Source: Anaerolinea sp. (GTDB lineage: Bacteria; Chloroflexota; Limnocylindria; Limnocylindrales; CSP1-4). From it: a DNA stretch of 37,621 bases. A program made the position numbers and the translations under genes. The notes beneath the pieces are model-generated. The model searched no databases. It worked only from the letters and a program-made list of their open reading frames with translations, and was not told the DNA's origin. Location of the stretch: NCBI GenBank assembly GCA_013822395.1, contig PNKK01000022.1, forward strand, positions 1-37,621, in the 5' to 3' direction. Within the stretch, counting starts at the first letter, position 1; every line of letters begins with the position of its first letter. Shown in pieces: positions 22,767-30,655 of the stretch.

Positions 22767-23756
22767 CGCATCCTCGTCACCGGCGGCGCCGGATACGTCG
22801 GGTCGGTCTCCGTCGAGCGGCTCCTCTATACCGGCCACGAGGTCACCGTCCTGGATGATGTCTCGACCGGGCACGCCGCGTCCGTGATGCCAGGAGCGCG
22901 CTTCGTCCACGGCTCGTTCGGCGATCGCGCCGTGGTCGGTGCCGCGCTCCGCGACGCCGGCATCGATGCCGTCCTCCACTGCGGGGCAAAGTCCCTGGTC
23001 GGCGAGTCGATGCGCGACCCGGCTGCCTACTACCGGGCGAACGTCGTGGGTGGTGTCGCGCTCCTGGATGCGATGCGCGACGCGGGTGTCGGACGGATCG
23101 TCCTGTCATCGACCGCGGCGGTGTACGGCGTTCCGGAGGCCACGCCGATCCGGGAGGATGCCCCGCTTCGGCCGATCAACCCGTACGGCGAGTCGAAGCG
23201 GACGTTCGAGGCCGCGATGGCCTGGTACGGATCCGCCTACGGCCTGCGGAGCGTCAGCCTCCGCTACTTCAACGTCGCCGGGGCGTCCGAGGTCATCGGG
23301 GAGTGGCACGTCCCGGAGACCCATCTCATCCCGAACGTCCTGGCGGCGCTCGAGAGCGGTCCGACGCTCACCCTCTTCGGCGACGATTACCCCACCCCCG
23401 ACGGCACGCCCATCCGCGACTACATCCACGTCCTCGACCTCGCGGACGCCCACCTCGCGGCGCTGGAGGCGACCGCGCCGGGCGACCAGCGGACGGACGC
23501 GCCGCTCGTCTGCAACCTCGGGAGCGGCGGCGGGTTCAGCGTCCGCGAAGTCCTCAGCGGGGCGGAACAGGTCGTGGGACGGCCCGTGCCGTATGTGGTC
23601 GGTCCGCGGCGCGGAGGGGATCCGCCGGTGCTCGTGGCCGCGATCGAGCGGGCGGCGGAGGTCCTCGGCTGGCTCCCGCTGCGCTCGAGCCTCGAGGAGA
23701 TGATCGGCTCCGCCTGGGACTGGCGGCGCGCTCACCCCGACGGCTACCCGGACTGA
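22764..23756 (+). CDS. galE: UDP-glucose 4-epimerase
   Basis: 330 aa extended SDR. MRILVTGGAGYVGS carries the NAD loop GGAGYVG (7-13); VLDDVSTGH, VLHCGAKSLVGESM, SSTAAVYG (115-122) and the catalytic Tyr141-x3-Lys145 in NPYGESK follow; YFNVAGAS and RDYIHVLDLADAH complete the GalE pattern. It interconverts UDP-glucose and UDP-galactose for surface polysaccharide or galactose metabolism. The start is placed by the leaderless-type -10, since the frame is open upstream. The gene ends in the first copy of a duplicated 40-bp junction shared with the convergent MFS gene. Confidence 0.94.
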   Translation: MRILVTGGAGYVGSVSVERLLYTGHEVTVLDDVSTGHAASVMPGARFVHGSFGDRAVVGAALRDAGIDAVLHCGAKSLVGESMRDPAAYYRANVVGGVALLDAMRDAGVGRIVLSSTAAVYGVPEATPIREDAPLRPINPYGESKRTFEAAMAWYGSAYGLRSVSLRYFNVAGASEVIGEWHVPETHLIPNVLAALESGPTLTLFGDDYPTPDGTPIRDYIHVLDLADAHLAALEATAPGDQRTDAPLVCNLGSGGGFSVREVLSGAEQVVGRPVPYVVGPRRGGDPPVLVAAIERAAEVLGWLPLRSSLEEMIGSAWDWRRAHPDGYPD

Positions 23757-23862
23757 TCAGCGCGGCTCCAGGGGGGCCGTGGCCGGCTCCGTGCCGGCAC
23801 CCTCCGGCGTGGACTCGTCCGGCCCGGACTGATCAGCGCGGCTCCAGCGGGGCCGTGGCCGG
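23747..23862. repeat. Repeat-filler-repeat between convergent galE and MFS genes
   Basis: A 40-bp sequence (one mismatch) at 23747-23786 and 23823-23862, offset 76 bp, with a 36-bp filler. The core TGATCA joins the galE stop to a potential opposite-strand stop; copy 1 ends galE and copy 2 ends the MFS gene. Confidence 0.95.
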
Positions 23863-25167
23863 GGCAAGGCGGTCCGGCGGCGGCGCGGCCCGATCGTCGA
23901 TCTCGCCCGAACCCTCCCATCGATCGGAGACCGTTCGAATGAGCCAGGTGCCGATGAGCATCGTCAAGAGCAGGCTCAGGACGGCGACCTGGTAGGCGCC
24001 GTTGCCGAGTGTGTCGAAGGTCCACAGCAGGATCAGGCCGTAGAGCAGCTGGCCGATGACCTGCGAGCCCTTGCCCACCAGCCCGTACAGGCCGAAGAGC
24101 TCCCCGAGCCGCTCCGGCGGCGAGAGGCGGAGCATGAAGACCCGGTCGGCGACCTGGACGCCACCGAGGCCGCTCCCGAGAATGGCACCGGCGATCAGGA
24201 AGAGCCCGATCCCGATCGGGCCGCTGATCCCGATCGACAGGCCGCCGAGGACGAGGCCGATCGCCCACGACCAGAGGACGGCCATGAGCGTCCGCTTCGG
24301 GCCCCACGAATCCACGAGGCGCCCCCAGCCGAAGCTTGCCGCCACGGCGACGACCGTCAGGCCCAGGAGGACGAGGTTGGCGACAGTGGGCGTCATCCCC
24401 ATCGCCCGGACCGTGACGACGCTCATGACCACGATCACGGTGTTGACGGCGTCCGAATAGAAGAACCGGCCGAGGAGGAACCGGCCAAGTCCCGGCACGC
24501 CGCGTGCATGCTCCACGGTCCGGAAGAGCTGCCCGAACGAGCCGCCCAGCTCGCCCCGCGAGATCGTCTCGCCGGTTGAGGCCTCCTTGACGACCAGGAA
24601 GATCGGGATCGCGAACAGCGCGAACATCACCGCGGACAGCCGGAAGCGGTCCTCCACGGGGACGTCGAGGAAGAAGATCGTCAGCCCAACCGCAATCGTG
24701 CCCATGTAGCCGACCGCCACGCCGATCCCCGACAGCCGGCCGCGGGTCGCGGGCAGGCTCACCGTGCGGAGCGTCGCGTCGTAGTAGATGAGCGCAGCCT
24801 GGTAGGCGAAGTTCGCGACGATGAACAGAACGAGCCCCATCGTCGGCCCGACGTCGGCCATGAACGCCGTCGCACCGACGCACAGGACCGTGAACGCGAG
24901 GAGGAATGGAAGGCGTCGACCGCCGCGATCCGACAGGGCACCCAGGACCGGCGACACGATCGCGTTCAGGCCCACGCTGAGCACGATGCCCACGCTGAGC
25001 AGGAAGTTGCCGTCCCGCTCCCCGAACTGGGCCGCCTCCGTCAGCCACAGCCCGATCGCGCCGGATACGACCGCGAAGCTGAAGATCGTGTTCGCGAAGT
25101 CGTACAGCGCCCAGGCGACCGGGACGCGCGCCTGGCCGGACGGGGTGAGCGCCGCGAGTGCCTGCAT
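23833..25167 (-). CDS. MFS transporter, UMF1/Atg22-like family
   Basis: 444 aa from the ATG at 25167, which has GGGAG upstream. WALYDFANTIFSFAVVSGAIGLW is the hallmark N-terminal helix of the UMF1 family; the MFS loop GALSDRGGRR and about 12 hydrophobic segments follow, for example VLFIVANFAYQAALIYYDATLR and GIGLFLIAGAILGSGLGGVQ. Members are inner-membrane permeases of unsettled substrate; the fungal relative Atg22 exports amino acids from the vacuole. The long upstream extension of the frame is not needed. Its C-terminal codons lie within the second copy of the duplicated galE junction. Confidence 0.9.
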   Translation of the reverse strand: MQALAALTPSGQARVPVAWALYDFANTIFSFAVVSGAIGLWLTEAAQFGERDGNFLLSVGIVLSVGLNAIVSPVLGALSDRGGRRLPFLLAFTVLCVGATAFMADVGPTMGLVLFIVANFAYQAALIYYDATLRTVSLPATRGRLSGIGVAVGYMGTIAVGLTIFFLDVPVEDRFRLSAVMFALFAIPIFLVVKEASTGETISRGELGGSFGQLFRTVEHARGVPGLGRFLLGRFFYSDAVNTVIVVMSVVTVRAMGMTPTVANLVLLGLTVVAVAASFGWGRLVDSWGPKRTLMAVLWSWAIGLVLGGLSIGISGPIGIGLFLIAGAILGSGLGGVQVADRVFMLRLSPPERLGELFGLYGLVGKGSQVIGQLLYGLILLWTFDTLGNGAYQVAVLSLLLTMLIGTWLIRTVSDRWEGSGEIDDRAAPPPDRLAPATAPLEPR

Positions 25168-25228
25168 CGGCGTGCCGCTCCCTGATCGATGGGCTGATCG
25201 GGCTGGGCGGGACGGAGCAGGGGCTCCG

Positions 25229-25255
25229 TCGGCCGGATCATTCGGCCGGATCATA
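25229..25255 (-). promoter_or_regulatory. Promoter -10 with tandem 13-bp repeat upstream of the MFS gene
   Basis: On the minus strand TATGAT (25255-25250) is a strong -10-like hexamer about 85 nt before the MFS start. A perfect tandem of TCGGCCGGATCAT (25229-25241 and 25242-25254) overlaps and follows it, a plausible operator. Confidence 0.5.
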
Positions 25256-25334
25256 GAGAAGAGCCGGGGCCCGGGAACCTCGAATCCGCGCGCCCTCTGG
25301 CGAGACGCTCTTCGGCAACCTCGACGGGTGGAGG

Positions 25335-25350
25335 TAGGATGCCGCACATG
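25335..25350 (+). promoter_or_regulatory. Leaderless-type -10 before the ligase-like gene
   Basis: TAGGAT (25335-25340), 7 nt, ATG (25348). An in-frame ATG at 25339 preceded by GGAGGT at only 3 nt is the alternative start. Confidence 0.45.
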
Positions 25351-26046
25351 ACCACGACCACTCGCGTCACGAGCCCGGCCGATCTCCGGTTGATGCCGTT
25401 CGGGCGGACCCAGGCGCGTCAGGTCCGGGACGGGCTGTGGGAGCCGCTCTGGGGAGGGCAACGAACCCTGGTCGAGGTGCTCGGCGATCGCGTGACGTTC
25501 CGCGACGAGCACAACCAGAAGCTCGATGGGTACGACCCGCTCCGCGCGGCGATCCTCGATGCGGCGCAGGCGGACGAGCTCGTGCTCGACGGCTACCTGT
25601 TGCCGGCGCCATTGCGCGACTCTGCCGGCATCGAGGCACCGCCGGGAATGGACTCCCTGATGTCCGTTGGGGGAGTTGGGCGACAGTTCCTCCTGGGCGG
25701 GGGCAGGCGCAGGGAGCACCGGGACGCAATCGTCGCCGCGACCGCGCGCCGGGCCCAGATCCCGTCCGCCTCACCGACCGCCCTGGTCGCCGTCGACCTG
25801 CTCTGGATGGACGGCGAATCGATCATCGACGTCCCGCTCCAGGAGCGGAAGAGGCTCCTGGAATCGGTGCTCCTCGAGGGCGAGATCGTGCGGCGCACCG
25901 TTGCGGTTCGGCCGCCCGTCGAGCAGTGGTTCGCCCAGTGGCGGGTCCTTGGCTTCCGCGAGCTTGCGGTGAAGGGCGCGAACAGCCGCTACACCCCGGG
26001 CCGACCGAACGACGAGTGGGCCACTGCGTTCATCCCGAAGCGCTGA
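25348..26046 (+). CDS. ATP-dependent DNA ligase-like adenylation domain lacking the catalytic lysine
   Basis: 232 aa. The order of elements follows the nucleotidyltransferase core of ATP-dependent ligases: EPLWGGQR (32-39) in place of the motif I E-x-K-x-D-G-x-R; LVLDGYLL in place of motif III; LVAVDLLWMDG (motif IIIa-like); ELAVKG (motif IV-like, Lys about 209); and DEWATAF at the motif V position. The adenylated Lys of motif I is Leu34 and the Asp is Gly36, and the motif V lysines are absent, so ligase activity is unlikely. It might bind nucleic acid or a nucleotide, or be a repurposed regulator. It is divergent from the MFS gene and 31 bp upstream of a glycosyltransferase. Confidence 0.7.
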   Translation: MTTTTRVTSPADLRLMPFGRTQARQVRDGLWEPLWGGQRTLVEVLGDRVTFRDEHNQKLDGYDPLRAAILDAAQADELVLDGYLLPAPLRDSAGIEAPPGMDSLMSVGGVGRQFLLGGGRRREHRDAIVAATARRAQIPSASPTALVAVDLLWMDGESIIDVPLQERKRLLESVLLEGEIVRRTVAVRPPVEQWFAQWRVLGFRELAVKGANSRYTPGRPNDEWATAFIPKR

Positions 26047-26077
26047 GCCCGCAGCACGGCCCAGGAGAGGTGAAAGC

Positions 26078-27496
26078 GTGCCCGAGACCGTGCTGACGCC
26101 GGCCATCCGCGCCGAGATCGCCCGACTCGAACGCGCGGACATCATGGTCGGCATTCCGAGCTTCAAGAACGCGGCCACGATCGGTTACGTCGTGCGCGCC
26201 GCCCAGGCCGGGCTGGTCCAGTACTTCCCGGACCTCCGGCCGGTGGTCGTGAACTCGGATGCCGGCTCGCCCGATGGCACCGGCCGCGTCGTGGTGGAGA
26301 CCGAGCCGCCCGACTACGTGGAGCGGATCCTCCTGGTCCGCCCGACGAACAAGCTCGCCCGCGTCTCGCTCACCTACCCTGAGGTGCACGGCAGCGGCGG
26401 CAAGGGTGCCGCCCTGCACACGATCTTCGAGATCGCGGCCGCCCTGGAGGTCCAGGCCCTCGTCGTCGTGGACTCGGACCTGCGAAGCATCCTGCCCGAA
26501 TGGATCGAGCTCCTGGCGGGCCCGATCCTCAAGGGCGGCTACGACTTCGTCGCCCCCCTCTACAGCCGCCACAAGCACGACGGCACGATCACCAACACGG
26601 TCACGTACCCGCTCACCCGCGCGCTGTACGGCCTCCGGATCCGGCAGCCGATCGGCGGCGACTTCGGAGTCTCCGGCGACCTCGTCCGGCGGTACCTCGA
26701 AGCGCCCGGTTGGACGCCCGACGTCTCGAAGTTCGGGATCGACATCTGGATGACAACGACCGCTCTCGCCGGCGGCTACGCGATCTGCCAGACGCGCCTG
26801 GGCGCGAAGGTCCACGACCCGAAGGACCCCGGCGCAGACCTGGGGCCGATGTTCCGGCAGGTCGTCGGCACGATCCTCCGGCTCGCGGTGGCGAACGCCG
26901 ACCGCTGGCACGAGGTCCGCGGCAGCCACGACGTCCCGGCCTACGGCTTCGAGCGCCACGCGACGCCTCCGCCGCTCGAGATCAACGTCCTCCGCCTGCT
27001 CTCGGAGTTCCACGCCGGCTCCCTCACGATGGCGGGAACGTGGCGGGGAATGCTCGCTCCCGAGACCGCGGCGGACGTGCTCGACCTCGCCACGGAGGCG
27101 GGGGCCGTCGCGGCGTCCATCCGGGATCACCTGGGGCTGGATCGGCCGGGCAGCGAGACGGCGACGACCGCCGCGATGGCCGAGGCGGCTGCCTCGTTCA
27201 TGTTTCCCGACGACCTCTGGGCGCGGATCGTCTACGACCTGATCGTCACCGCACGGCGCAAGCCGGAGGCGGTGGATTCCCGAGTGGCCGCGCTCGTGCC
27301 GGTCTACTTCGGCCGCGTCGCCTCGCTCGTGGTCGAGAACCGCGACCTCTCGACGGAGCGGGCCGAGGGCCACGTGGAGCGGCAGGCGCGCGAGTTCGAA
27401 CGCCTGAAGCCGTACCTCCTGGCCCGCTGGGACGCGGAGGCCGGCGATCCCGCCCAGGCCGCCGGCGAGGGCGCCGACGAGGGCGCCGGCACATGA
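26078..27496 (+). CDS. GT-A-type glycosyltransferase, possibly in glycosylglycerate synthesis
   Basis: 472 aa, GTG start with AGGAGAGG upstream. Family-2-like GT-A features: MVGIPSFKNAATIGYVV (23-39), NSDAGSPDG (59-67), SGGKGAAL (106-113), VVVDSDLRS with Asp132 and Asp134 (DXD-like metal site), PIGGDFGVSGDLVRRYL (191-207) and WMTTTALAGG. The C-terminal third is helical. The GGKGAAL and DSDLRS spacing recalls glucosyl-phosphoglycerate and mannosylglycerate synthases, but a precise donor or acceptor cannot be assigned. Its stop overlaps the next gene (ATGA), which is a GT81-like fusion, so the two probably act in one pathway. Confidence 0.82.
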   Translation: MPETVLTPAIRAEIARLERADIMVGIPSFKNAATIGYVVRAAQAGLVQYFPDLRPVVVNSDAGSPDGTGRVVVETEPPDYVERILLVRPTNKLARVSLTYPEVHGSGGKGAALHTIFEIAAALEVQALVVVDSDLRSILPEWIELLAGPILKGGYDFVAPLYSRHKHDGTITNTVTYPLTRALYGLRIRQPIGGDFGVSGDLVRRYLEAPGWTPDVSKFGIDIWMTTTALAGGYAICQTRLGAKVHDPKDPGADLGPMFRQVVGTILRLAVANADRWHEVRGSHDVPAYGFERHATPPPLEINVLRLLSEFHAGSLTMAGTWRGMLAPETAADVLDLATEAGAVAASIRDHLGLDRPGSETATTAAMAEAAASFMFPDDLWARIVYDLIVTARRKPEAVDSRVAALVPVYFGRVASLVVENRDLSTERAEGHVERQAREFERLKPYLLARWDAEAGDPAQAAGEGADEGAGT

Positions 27497-29418
27497 GCGT
27501 GCCGCTCCCCGCGAGGATCGTCATCCCCGTCGCCAACCCGGCCACCGCCGAGGAGCTGATCCGCCTCGGCGCGGACCTCCTGGAACCGCGGACCGGCGAG
27601 CTGACCGCCCTCGGGATCGTCGAGGTCCCAGAAGGGATGGCCCTCTCCGACGGCGCCACCCGGGCCCGCCACGCGCGCCGCCTTCTCCAGAAGGTCCTCG
27701 ACTTCGCCCCGGAGGGCACGCCCATCCATCCGATCGTCCGGATCGGCCGGCATGCCGCCGAGGGGATCGTGGAGTCCGCCGCCGAGCTCGACGCCGACCT
27801 CATCGTCTTCGGCTGGGGCGGGAAGACGCCCGGCAAGGGCAACGGTGTCACTGCGCCCTTCTCACCGACGATCGAGGAGGTCGTCCGCGACGCCCCGTGC
27901 GACATCGCGGTCGTCAAGCAGCGCGGGGCGCGGGAGATCCGGCGCGTGATGGTCCCCGTCCGCGGCGGCCCGCATGCCGAGCTCGCGCTCCGCTTCGCCG
28001 ACGCCATCGCCCGCCGCCACGACGCCGACCTCGTCGCCCTCCACGTCGTTCCGCCGGGGATCACGATCGCGGTTCGAGCCCAGGCGGAGCGTGCCCTCGC
28101 AGCGTTCGTCCAGCAGCACGCGACGGCCCGCGTGGAGACCGTCGTCCGCGAGGCGGCGAACGTCCGGAACGCGATCCTCCGCGAGGGGGACCGCGCCGAC
28201 CTCGTGGTCATGGGCGCGGCCGCGGCGCCAACCTCGGGCGATGTCTCGCCGAACCTGTTCGGGGCGATGCCCGAGGCGATCGCCACCCGCTCACGCTCGA
28301 CGGTGATCGTCGTCAAGACGCGCGAGGCGATCGGCCGCCAGACGTTCGAGCAGTTGGCCGCCCGTGCAGAGACCCTCGCCGCGGCCGACCGCGCCGCCGA
28401 GGAGGCCCGCGCCGTCCCGACTCGGGTGGAGCGCTGGTTCGGCGAGTCGAACTTCCACCACAGCGAGTTCGCCGATCTCCGACGCCTCGTGAACCTGAAG
28501 GACAAGCTGGGCCTGACGATCAGCCTCGTCCTGCCGACCCTCGACGAGGAGGAGACGATCGGCCCGATCGTCCGCCGGGCGATCCGCGAGATGGTCGGCC
28601 GTGTGCCGCTCCTCGACGAGGTCCTCGTCATCGATTCGGCGTCGAGCGACCGAACGCGGGAGATCGCCGAGGCGGAGGGCGCTCGCGTCGTCCAGCATCC
28701 CGACGTTCTGTCCCGCTACGGGTCCTTCCGCGGGAAGGGCGAGGCGCTCTGGAAGTCGCTCCACGAGACATCCGGCGACATCGTCGTCTGGGCGGACACG
28801 GACGTCCGGAACTGGCATCCGCGGATGGTCTACGGCACGCTGGGCCCGCTCCTCCACGAGCCGCGGCTCCAGTACGTGAAGGGCTACTACCAGCGCCCGA
28901 TCGTGGAGGCCGGCATCCTCCGCGAGGGCGGCGGCGGGCGGGTCACGGAGCTCGTCGCGCGACCCCTCATCAACCTCTTCTACCCGGAGCTGTCCGGGTT
29001 CATCCAGCCGCTCGCCGGCGAGTACGCCGGGCGGCGCTCGATCCTCGAGCAGATCCCGTTCTTCACCGGCTATGCCGTCGAGATCGGGCACCTCATCGAC
29101 ATCGCCGAGCGGATCGGGATCGAAGGGCTCGGCCAGGTGGACCTGGAGCGGCGGGTGCATCGGAACCAGGAGCTCGAGGGGCTGTCGCGGATGAGCTTCG
29201 TGATCCTCCAGGCCGTGATGAAGCGGCTCGAGGAGCGGCGCAAGGCGCGCCTCTTCGCGGAGCTTGGCTCCACGATGAAGCTGCCGCGCTCCGGGCGCGG
29301 CAGGCTGTCGCTCGAGGTCATCGAGCTCGCGGACATGGAGCGCCCGCCGATGATCCGCATCCCGGAGTATCTGGAACGGCGGCAGGGACCGGGGATGGGG
29401 GCGCTCGGCGGTCGATGA
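27493..29418 (+). CDS. Two universal-stress-protein domains fused to a GT81-like glucosyl-3-phosphoglycerate synthase
   Basis: 641 aa from the ATG at 27493. Residues about 5-142 (ARIVIPVANPATAEELIRL, DADLIVFGWGGKTPGKGNG) and about 150-275 (RRVMVPVRGGPHAELALRFAD, ADLVVMGAAAAP, STVIVVKT) are two Usp domains. The GT-A domain starts near 340: SLVLPTLDEEETI, VIDSASSDRT (379-388), RGKGEALWKSL (413-423), VWADTDVRNW with D435-T-D437, and YVKGYYQRP. These match GpgS, which makes glucosyl-3-phosphoglycerate from a sugar nucleotide and 3-phosphoglycerate. The Usp pair is an unusual addition that could sense ATP or stress. Glycerate kinase follows. The gene end lies in a duplicated junction. Confidence 0.88.
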   Translation: MSVPLPARIVIPVANPATAEELIRLGADLLEPRTGELTALGIVEVPEGMALSDGATRARHARRLLQKVLDFAPEGTPIHPIVRIGRHAAEGIVESAAELDADLIVFGWGGKTPGKGNGVTAPFSPTIEEVVRDAPCDIAVVKQRGAREIRRVMVPVRGGPHAELALRFADAIARRHDADLVALHVVPPGITIAVRAQAERALAAFVQQHATARVETVVREAANVRNAILREGDRADLVVMGAAAAPTSGDVSPNLFGAMPEAIATRSRSTVIVVKTREAIGRQTFEQLAARAETLAAADRAAEEARAVPTRVERWFGESNFHHSEFADLRRLVNLKDKLGLTISLVLPTLDEEETIGPIVRRAIREMVGRVPLLDEVLVIDSASSDRTREIAEAEGARVVQHPDVLSRYGSFRGKGEALWKSLHETSGDIVVWADTDVRNWHPRMVYGTLGPLLHEPRLQYVKGYYQRPIVEAGILREGGGGRVTELVARPLINLFYPELSGFIQPLAGEYAGRRSILEQIPFFTGYAVEIGHLIDIAERIGIEGLGQVDLERRVHRNQELEGLSRMSFVILQAVMKRLEERRKARLFAELGSTMKLPRSGRGRLSLEVIELADMERPPMIRIPEYLERRQGPGMGALGGR

Positions 29419-29493
29419 GGCCACAAGACCGATCACGATCACGGCCAGTGCCACGGGGGACCGGGAATGGGGGCGCTCGGCGGTCGATGAGGC
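29385..29493. repeat. Repeat-filler-repeat at the GT81 / glycerate kinase junction
   Basis: A 37-bp sequence (one mismatch) at 29385-29421 and 29457-29493, offset 72 bp, with a 35-bp filler. The CGATGAGG core holds the GT81 stop in copy 1 and the glycerate kinase start in copy 2. Confidence 0.95.
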
Positions 29494-30620
29494 TGCTCAT
29501 CGCGCCCGACTCGTTCAAGGGCTCGCTCACGTCGGTCGAGGTTGCGGAGGCGCTGGCCGCCGGCTGGCGGCGGGTCCGGCCGGAGGATGAGATCGAGCTC
29601 GCCCCGCTCGCGGATGGGGGGGAAGGCACGCTCGCGGCCGTCGAGTCCGCCGGCGGCTGGGAACGGCGCACGGCTCGGGCGAGGGATCCGCTCGGTCGCT
29701 GGATCGAAGCGCCGTGGCTTCTGTCCGCGGCTGACGGCACAACCGCCGTCATCGAGCTCGCGGCGGCGTCCGGCCTGTCGCGCCTGGCGCCGGGCGAGCT
29801 GGACCCGATCGGCGCAACGACGCACGGGGCGGGCGACCTGCTGCGTGCGGCGCTGGACGCGGGTGTCCGGCGCGTCGTCCTGGGGATCGGCGGAAGCGCG
29901 ACGACGGATGGCGGGCGAGGGATCGTCGAGGCGCTCGGCGCATCGGTCTCGGCCGCCGACGCTGACCGCGGCGCGCGCCCGGTCGTGAGCCTGGCCGGCC
30001 TGGACCCGAGGCTCGGCGGCGTCTCGCTCGAGGTCGCCTGCGACGTGACCAACCCACTGCTCGGAGAGCGCGGAGCCGCCGCGACCTATGCGCCGCAGAA
30101 GGGCGCGTCGCCGGCACAGGTGCGCGAGCTCGACGCCCGGAACGCAGCCTGGGCGGACGCTCTGGAGGCTGCCGCCGGCATGAGCGCCCGCAACGTCCCC
30201 GGGGCCGGTGCGGCCGGCGGCGTCGGGTTCGCGATGCTCTGCCTGGCGGACCGGTTCGCCGCATTCGCGCTCCGACCGGGCGTCGAGCTCGTGATGGAGA
30301 GCGTCGGGTTCGCGGAGCGCCTCGCGCGCGCGGACCTGGTCATCACCGGCGAGGGCCGGATCGACAGACAGACCGCCTTCGGGAAGACCGCCCTCGGGGT
30401 CGCGCGGCTGGCACAGGCGGCCGGCGTCCGCTGCATCGCCGTCGGCGGGGGGGTCGAGGGGGACGGCGTCGACGCGCTGGCGAAACTTCGAGCCACGGTG
30501 ATCCCCGTCTGGGAGCGGCCCGTCCCCGTGGCGGAGGCGATGGCCGCTGGCGCTGCCCCGCTCGTTGCATGTGGGGAGCGGCTGGCTCGCGACTGGCTCG
30601 GCCCGTCTCGGGCTGGTTGA
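29487..30620 (+). CDS. Glycerate kinase (GlxK/GarK family)
   Basis: 377 aa. MRLLIAPDSFKGSLTSVEVAEA (1-22) and LADGGEGTLAAV are the family signature; GLGIGGSATTDGG-like LGIGGSATTDGGRGI, CDVTNPLLGERGAA, YAPQKGA, GAGAAGGVGFAML and LVITGEGRIDRQTAFGKT follow, so all conserved blocks are present. Class I glycerate kinases form 2-phosphoglycerate from D-glycerate. Next to glycosylglycerate-type synthases it may recycle glycerate released from a compatible solute, which is inference. The start ATG lies in the second copy of the duplicated junction; there is little space for a Shine-Dalgarno beyond GGGG. Confidence 0.93.
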   Translation: MRLLIAPDSFKGSLTSVEVAEALAAGWRRVRPEDEIELAPLADGGEGTLAAVESAGGWERRTARARDPLGRWIEAPWLLSAADGTTAVIELAAASGLSRLAPGELDPIGATTHGAGDLLRAALDAGVRRVVLGIGGSATTDGGRGIVEALGASVSAADADRGARPVVSLAGLDPRLGGVSLEVACDVTNPLLGERGAAATYAPQKGASPAQVRELDARNAAWADALEAAAGMSARNVPGAGAAGGVGFAMLCLADRFAAFALRPGVELVMESVGFAERLARADLVITGEGRIDRQTAFGKTALGVARLAQAAGVRCIAVGGGVEGDGVDALAKLRATVIPVWERPVPVAEAMAAGAAPLVACGERLARDWLGPSRAG

Positions 30621-30655
30621 CTTAGTCCATTACCTAGTCCATCATCGTGCGATGA
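30617..30655 (+). promoter_or_regulatory. Promoter and operator of the Phd/VapC module
   Basis: TTGACT (30617-30622), 17 bp, CATCAT (30640-30645), then 6 nt to the ATG at 30652, a leaderless-type layout. TAGTCCAT is repeated at 30623-30630 and 30635-30642, and TCATCG-TG-CGATGA (30642-30655) is a perfect dyad containing the start codon. These are likely antitoxin-binding sites. Confidence 0.6.

Noticed and set aside
26500..30620. Extended frames upstream of the GT81 and glycerate kinase starts
   Set aside because: The upstream parts are out-of-frame readings of the preceding genes. Family N-termini fix the starts at 27493 and 29487.
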